Assembly: GCA_000697055.1 (NCBI GenBank)
Contig: JNDT01001341.1
Span: 17,585 to 81,584 of the forward strand
DNA from: Saksenaea vasiformis B4078
Lineage: Eukaryota > Mucoromycota > Mucoromycetes > Mucorales > Saksenaeaceae
Direction: 5' to 3'
Length of the DNA: 64,000 bases
Shown: one piece after another, positions 59,191 through 64,000 of the stretch
Layout: each line of letters starts with the position of its first letter
How positions within the stretch are numbered: position 1 is the stretch's first letter
Program-made: the position numbers and the translations under genes
The notes under the pieces: model-generated
The model's input: the letters and a program-made list of their open reading frames with translations, nothing else
What the model was told of the DNA's origin: nothing
The model's database searches: none

Positions 59191-59384
59191 AAGATTGATG
59201 TACTGATGGCCGCATACCTAAGATACTACTTATTTACCAAATTTCTACGCTAATCTATACAAATTTTGCGTCTATGAGGAACCACTTTTACGCTAAGAAA
59301 AGAATCAAGTATGCGTTCGTTAATAGATAAGTTGGCGACAAATTCACACACTACTTACATTAACGAGGCTCTCGATGGACGCGA

Positions 59385-59800
59385 AATTCATGTAGACAGC
59401 ATAAAATTTGTTTATCGTTAGTAAATGGAATAATACTTGGATGTCGTTTTACTTACCCGAAGGGCATTCGCATGATTTCACGGGGGCCGCACCCCACACC
59501 GTGATGGGTGGGAGTGGGAGAAGAGGAGGAGACTGGCACTGAGGTCATACAGGCTAAACAATATATCAAAAGACATGAGTGATCCTGGATTTTACATGGA
59601 TGTGTCTCCCATTAAAAGTACATACCGGGGATGTAAAATGAACAGAGCCAAAGGAAAAAGAAGGAAGGATTCATGCGTCCCTTTAAATACTATCACTTTA
59701 CCCTTTCCGATTGGTGCGTTGGGAACATATTACAATGGACCAGCTCAATACATCTTTGATCTAGATGTGAAGGTATCTGCTTCTTTGCGCAAAGATCTAC
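59385..59800 (-). repeat. Repeat family 1, inverted copy left of DNMT2
   Basis: The reverse complement of this segment follows the same order as copy E (61490-61800), about 80% alike by eye: ACAGAGCC and GGGATGTAA-type landmarks, CATGCGTCCCTTTA and TTACAATGGACCAGC. With respect to copy D (58690-59190) it is inverted, so D and this copy also form a foldback pair. Confidence 0.75.
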
Positions 59801-59879
59801 TGCTGCTCATCGCAGAATTGAGGTGGTGTCAATGCAAGGTAATATTTGGATGACGCGAACGTGTATTCAAAATCCAATA

Positions 59880-61340
59880 CTATTGTTCTTTCATAAGGTA
59901 CACCATCAATTCTGCTACTAGTTGAACATTAATACTATTTCCCAAAGTTCTATATCGCTGCTTCACGCTTGATGTGTTTGGGAATGTAAAGGTATCTGGA
60001 AATCCCATCAGGTTGGCGACTTCCCGCGGTGTAAAATAGCGTAATTTCAGGCTATGCAACAAACTAAGCATTTTTTCTGATTCACCATTAGCTTTGCATT
60101 GTAATGCTTCTTTAAACACAGAAGCCGTCTAGATGAATCCATGATGCGTGAGTTGACATTCAAAATATGTCTAAACTTACATCCGCTTCGGTATTCATTT
60201 GGAGGATGGAACCCGTGCCTTGAGCGTAATGGAAGTAGCCTTTTGTAAAACAACAGCTACGCCGACTGTCTGGCTTGACAATATCAAAAACATGACTATG
60301 CTTCTCTAGTACCTAATAGAAAAGTAATTGTTACAAGATATCTAAATCCGAAATCCGTTCTTGCCTTATCAGGGACCATGTAAGCGTCTGCGTTATCGAG
60401 GTGCTCAAGGTATATCGACACGGGCTCGATGGGAATAGATGATTCGTCAACCAACTGCTGCTCGTGTGCTATAGGATTCTTTCTTGTATCAATGAACTCG
60501 TTCGACATGCGCGATGATAAAGGGATGTAGTTCAGAATGGAGCTTGTCGGCGGTTGTGCAAAGATCAAAGGCCGTAGTTTTGCCTATCACAGTAAACAAA
60601 ATCAGACATAAAGACTACGATAAATTATAAATAAGAATTACCAATAGGTAATAGCGCATGCGTGAGTTAGGTATCCCTAGCTGCAGGGGAGTCAACAAGA
60701 ATTCTTGGAAGCTGTAATCGCATTGTTCCAATTGTTGCACAAGCATATCCCTAGAGGTAGATTCCTAACAATTTAGCTGCAATTAAATATGTGATTTACA
60801 GATCGCTCTCTTTTACCTCGAACCCTTTCACATTTTCCACGACGATATATTTTGGACGACGCTTCATATTTCCTAGGACGTCTAGCAGATGCAAAAAGCT
60901 CTTGGCTCGAGGATCCTCGCTGCCTTGCCGTAGTCCAATTCTTGTATATGGTTGGCAAGGCGGAGACATGGTCCAAACGTCAGCAGCCAAATTATCGTAA
61001 TACTCCGTTGAAAGCGTCTCTATAAGATGCTGCAAAGAGATTCATGAAACTGTCATGCGCCACTATTGTTATTGTACCTGGCCAATCGATCCGGTGCCGA
61101 AGTTGTGTGCATACACCTACAGACATCCTGCCGATTATTTACCATGCTATTGTCGATCGATCCTACCTCATTTGACACTGTATTAATATCGAAGGCCTTG
61201 AGGATCTCATGATCCCAACCAGCCACGGTGGCAGCATAATGCTACGGCGGCCATTATAACGTTGTCCCAAGGTGCATGTGTAAGTGAATTACCATGCCTC
61301 CAATACCAGAGTAAAATTCCACTACTCTCAATCGTCCCAT
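59880..61340 (-). CDS. DNMT2: tRNA (cytosine-5)-methyltransferase DNMT2
   Basis: DNMT2/TRDMT1 methylates C38 of tRNA-Asp in animals and fission yeast. Start 61340 (MGRLRVVEFYSGIGGM, motif I). Small exons join in frame: HYAATVAGWDHEILKAFDIN, VYAHNFGTGSIGQ, HLIETLSTEYYDNLAADVW and TMSPPCQPYTRIG (motif IV, catalytic Cys in PCQP). RAKSFLHLLDVLGN, YIVVENVKGFE (motif VI, ENV), a LLTPLQLGIPNSRMRYYLLA motif VIII region, then SRRSCCFTKGYFHYAQGTGS, the DNMT2-specific CFT motif, complete the pattern. The last exon carries LRYFTPREVANLMGFP (motif IX) and QRYRTLGNSINVQLV (motif X), ending at 59880. All catalytic motifs are intact. The gene lies between inverted repeat copies whose near edges are about 80 bp (3' side) and 160 bp (5' side) from the coding ends. 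About eight exons; some boundaries approximate. Confidence 0.95.
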
Positions 61341-61489
61341 GGAAAGTGTGTAAGAAAGAAGCGTGGCGGGTGGCTTTGGGTTTGTCGGCGGATCTACTTT
61401 ATAGACGAAATTGCAGTTTTTTGAATATACATTTGCGTCATGTAAATATTACTTTGCGTTTGTGCTCAAGTCAATCTTACGTCCGATAT

Positions 61490-61960
61490 GTGTGAACTTT
61501 CGCGCAGAGAAGTAGACACCTTTACATCCGGATCAAAAGTGTATTGCGCTGGTCCATTGTAATAATCCCCACAGCTCCAATCGGAACGCGTAAAGCGACA
61601 GTATCTAAAGGGACGCATGAATTCTTCTTTTTTTTTTCTTCGGCTCTGTTTTCTTTATTACATCCCCAGCGCTTACTGGGATTGACTATACATGCAGGAT
61701 TACTCATGTCTTTTTGTCTATTGTTCAGACTATGGTCGTTAAGAATCAAAGCCGGCTTCGGCCTTGCCCATCAGGTCTCGCCGTCCCCATCGGTCAAGGT
61801 GCGGGACAGGTCCCTACCCGTGGGTAGGAGTGCCCTTCGGGGTAAGCAAAGACACATCAAAACAGCTTTCATTCACTAACCGTGAATGTCATTTATGCAG
61901 CTCCGATAAACTATGCGTCTACCGAGGGCCTAGTTGGTGTAAGTAAACGTATGATCTTGT
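61490..61960 (+). repeat. Repeat family 1, copy E, right of DNMT2
   Basis: Same orientation as copies A, B and D. Landmarks: CTTTACATCCGGATCAAAAG, CTAAAGGGACGCATGAA, T-tract then CTTCGGCTCTG, ACATCCCCAGC, CATGCAGGATTACTCATG, CCCTTCGGGGTAAGC and the tail TTATGCAGCTCCGATAAACT. Internal ORFs on both strands (61522-61749 minus, 61544-61879 plus) are repeat-derived. Confidence 0.75.
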
Positions 61961-63081
61961 TGCCAATTCATTAACTCTCTCGGCGTAAAGGTGTGGAATG
62001 TCATTCAATAAGCAGTACAGGTTCCTGCAAAATTCGAATTTTGACTCTTCCCAGTTTATTACTATGTTCCTTGCCATAGAATTGCACGACTTTACTCTGA
62101 TCAATTGCTCTAAGTTGGTAACTATATGAACTAAGGTATGAAGAAGACAATTAGTTTGTTCTAGCACTTTTTACTCTGCATGATCTAATTTCACGGAATA
62201 ATCACCGGCTAAATTCTTTAAACCTAGAGCTTAACCAAAAAAAAAAAAAGCCCATTCTGCAGTCCAAAGAAAATACAGAAAGTATATGACGCGCCTATAG
62301 ATACATCAAATAATGAAACGATCGTTAATGCAACAATTTGTCGCATCGTTGTACTCGATCTCCATTTTTGGTAGTCAGTAACACAACGGATCAAAGTCTC
62401 TACAAGGCAACTTCCTTTTGTCTCTCGGCCGTTTTCCAAAAGCATAAACTTCCCAAGAACATATCGCGCATGAATCCGTTGAAGAACTATTCCTTTTGGG
62501 ATAGAACAACCGTAAACGATTACATAAGAATAGATCTGATTAGAAAATATAAAAAGGGAACATCGTTGGATAATAAAGTATCATCATTCTTCTTCTGTTA
62601 TTCTATTGTTTCGTCTATTGTCCTCTGGTGATCTTGTTCTGTTATTTCAGATCCGGGATCGATACTGTCGTGCGCGCCAAGTTGTAGTCGCACAAGAACT
62701 TCTGTGTAATCGGGCAAGGATCCCAAAACAGCAAGCCATTGTCCTCTCGGCCTCTGCTCCAAAAAGAACATGTCTTCAAGGAACCTCTGCTCAGCAAATG
62801 ACGGAGTGATGTATTCACTTCCATTCCATTTTTATATCTTCAACCGTTTTATAGATTACACATAGTTTAGAGAAAAAATATAAATACCAACTTTCATGGC
62901 GACAATAAAGCATTATCGTTTTTTACTCCCATTCTTATTCTTTATTGTTCCCCTTGATCCCCAGTGGGTTTGACCGTTTCCCGGAAGACAACTCAGATCA
63001 AGACATATCCACCGTTACGATAATACGACAAATTAACCAAAAAAAAATACTTTTTTTATAAACAAGAGGAAGTAAAAAATG
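61961..63081. other. Intergenic region, no gene recognised
   Basis: Short frames only (62338-62631 plus, 62224-62445 minus). A tracts at about 62238 and 63039-63047. Nothing supported until the tRNA. Confidence 0.5.
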
Positions 63082-63153
63082 TGAGGAGTGAGCGACTCGA
63101 ACGCCCAACCTTCAGATCTGGAGTCTGACGCACTACCATTGTGCTAACCCCCC
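63082..63153 (-). tRNA. tRNA-Trp (anticodon CCA)
   Basis: The minus strand folds into a standard 72-nt cloverleaf. The acceptor stem GGGGGGT pairs with ACTCCTC (two G-U), the D stem is GCAC/GTGC with loop AATGGTA, the anticodon stem is TCAGA/TCTGA with loop CTCCAGA (anticodon CCA, Trp), the T stem is GGGCG/CGCTC with loop TTCGAGT, and the discriminator base is A. No intron. The flanking GTGA/TCAC extends the acceptor helix by chance. The template strand has T/A-rich flanks, including an A run on the plus strand at 63075-63080. Confidence 0.95.
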
Positions 63154-63520
63154 TCACATTTTTATTTAGAAGTATATAAATATTTGTGGCCTCCATCAAA
63201 AGCATCAAAATATGCTCTATTTAGATTCAGTTATTGTTGTGTCCAAACAACTCAATGCTACACAACAGTTCCCAATAAGTGTATCACACATCACTCTACT
63301 AAATTCGGTTATCTAGAGGGATTTTTTAGTAAAACAGTTCCTCGTTCTTTTTCACAAGAATAAAACAGTACACCGAGTCTCACGAACTTCACCGTTTCGA
63401 CTTAGTAGATAACTGACATAACAGTTATCATAAATCCTGGTTCTGTTTTTCAGAAATAAACTCGAGTCTCATGAATTCTCTCATTATCCATCTTGACACC
63501 AACAGACATCTCATTTATTT
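63154..63520. other. AT-rich intergenic region
   Basis: No gene. Two loosely similar stretches containing (C/T)GAGTCTCACGAA and CGAGTCTCATGAA (63376 and 63463) suggest an old duplication. Confidence 0.4.
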
Positions 63521-63521
63521 A

Positions 63522-63787
63522 TATGTGAGATCATAATATGATTTATTGAATTCTAAATTCTATTAATTATTGCAATCTAGAGATCGGCACGAACGAATAT
63601 ATTCGAACATCTGAATATTCGAATATATTCGAATATTTAGTAGGATATTCATATTCGTTCGTCAAAAGGAAGAATATATTCGTATTCATTCGAATATTTT
63701 TAAGAATATTCGTATTCGTTCGTTTATTCGTATGTGAGATCGTAACATGATTCATTGAGTTCTAAGTTCTATTAATCATCGCAATCT
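63522..63787. repeat. 57-bp direct repeats flanking a GAATATTC palindrome cluster
   Basis: 57-bp direct repeats at 63522-63578 and 63731-63787 (TATGTGAGATC...GCAATCT, about 85% alike by eye) flank a block (63590-63730) built from overlapping ATATTCG/CGAATAT and GAATATTC palindromes. It may be a minisatellite with a long unit or an insertion between duplicated flanks. It has no coding capacity. Confidence 0.75.
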
Positions 63788-64000
63788 CGGCATACAAATT
63801 AAGCAAAAATATATAGAAGACAGGCAGCCATGAGTGCGCTATAATTGCCGAACTCATTCCAGAAGTCGCATTGTTCAAGTTAATTAGCATAATTGCAATG
63901 TTTATTGTAAGAAGACAAAATGGTAACAAAAAAGAACGGCACTAAAATAAAGAACAGCACTGAAAAAGAGAAAGGAGCAGTAGAAAAAAAAAAGAAGAAT
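63788..64000. other. AT-rich right edge
   Basis: Nothing recognisable. The window ends in a purine-rich stretch (GAAAGGAGCAGTAG, then an A run). Confidence 0.5.

Overview
The window is nuclear DNA of an early-diverging filamentous fungus, most likely a Mucoromycota (Mucorales-type) species. Genes carry several short GT-AG introns (about 45-80 nt), intergenic DNA is AT-rich and full of decayed repeats, and the gene set is typically fungal (monofunctional chorismate mutase, cytochrome b5-fused sphingolipid desaturase, mitochondrial Hsp70, fungal CSL factor, Ima1). BRCA2, NBR1-like, STK32-like, ARPC2 and DNMT2 genes, kept in early-diverging fungi but often missing from yeasts, point the same way. 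The genus cannot be fixed from the sequence alone.

Layout. 1-4.7 kb: repeat copy and a decayed minus-strand coding region. 4.7-19.6 kb is gene-rich: NDUFAF5-like methyltransferase, NBR1-like autophagy receptor, an unrecognised gene interrupted by a 172-bp MITE, acylglycerophosphate acyltransferase (minus), ARPC2, an STK32/YANK-type kinase, a DUF4396-type membrane protein and a small C2H2 protein (minus). 19.6-28.7 kb is gene-poor and holds a decayed Helitron-type PIF1 helicase. 28.8-34.4 kb: mitochondrial Hsp70, an F-box/Cys-rich protein and a disordered Ala/Glu-rich protein. 34.4-39.2 kb is empty of recognisable genes. 39.2-46.3 kb: CSL transcription factor, a protein with a putative galactose-binding-like domain, chorismate mutase. 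47.2-49.4 kb: inverted repeat complex. 50.0-58.0 kb: delta-8 sphingolipid desaturase, four-TM protein, BRCA2 homologue, Ima1-like nuclear membrane protein. 58.2-62 kb: repeat copies that flank a DNMT2 gene in inverted orientation. 63.1 kb: tRNA-Trp(CCA), followed by an AT-rich palindromic repeat block.

The genes are individually transcribed housekeeping and regulatory genes, not an operon or a biosynthetic cluster. Shared themes are only loose: mitochondrion (NDUFAF5, Hsp70), membrane lipids (acyltransferase, sphingolipid desaturase), genome/RNA maintenance (BRCA2, DNMT2) and nuclear envelope (Ima1).

The most unusual observation is the MITE at 11.41-11.59 kb. It lies inside the open frame of a multi-exon gene. 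Removing the element plus one TA duplication restores the frame exactly, and the element borders also supply a GT donor and an AG acceptor whose use would keep the frame. It may therefore be a transposon-derived intron or a very recent gene disruption. A second theme is one dispersed repeat family (terminal segment, degenerate tandem array, body) present in at least six partial copies, two of which face each other around the DNMT2 gene. All splice sites were placed by eye from frame continuity and family conservation; boundaries may be off by a few bases.
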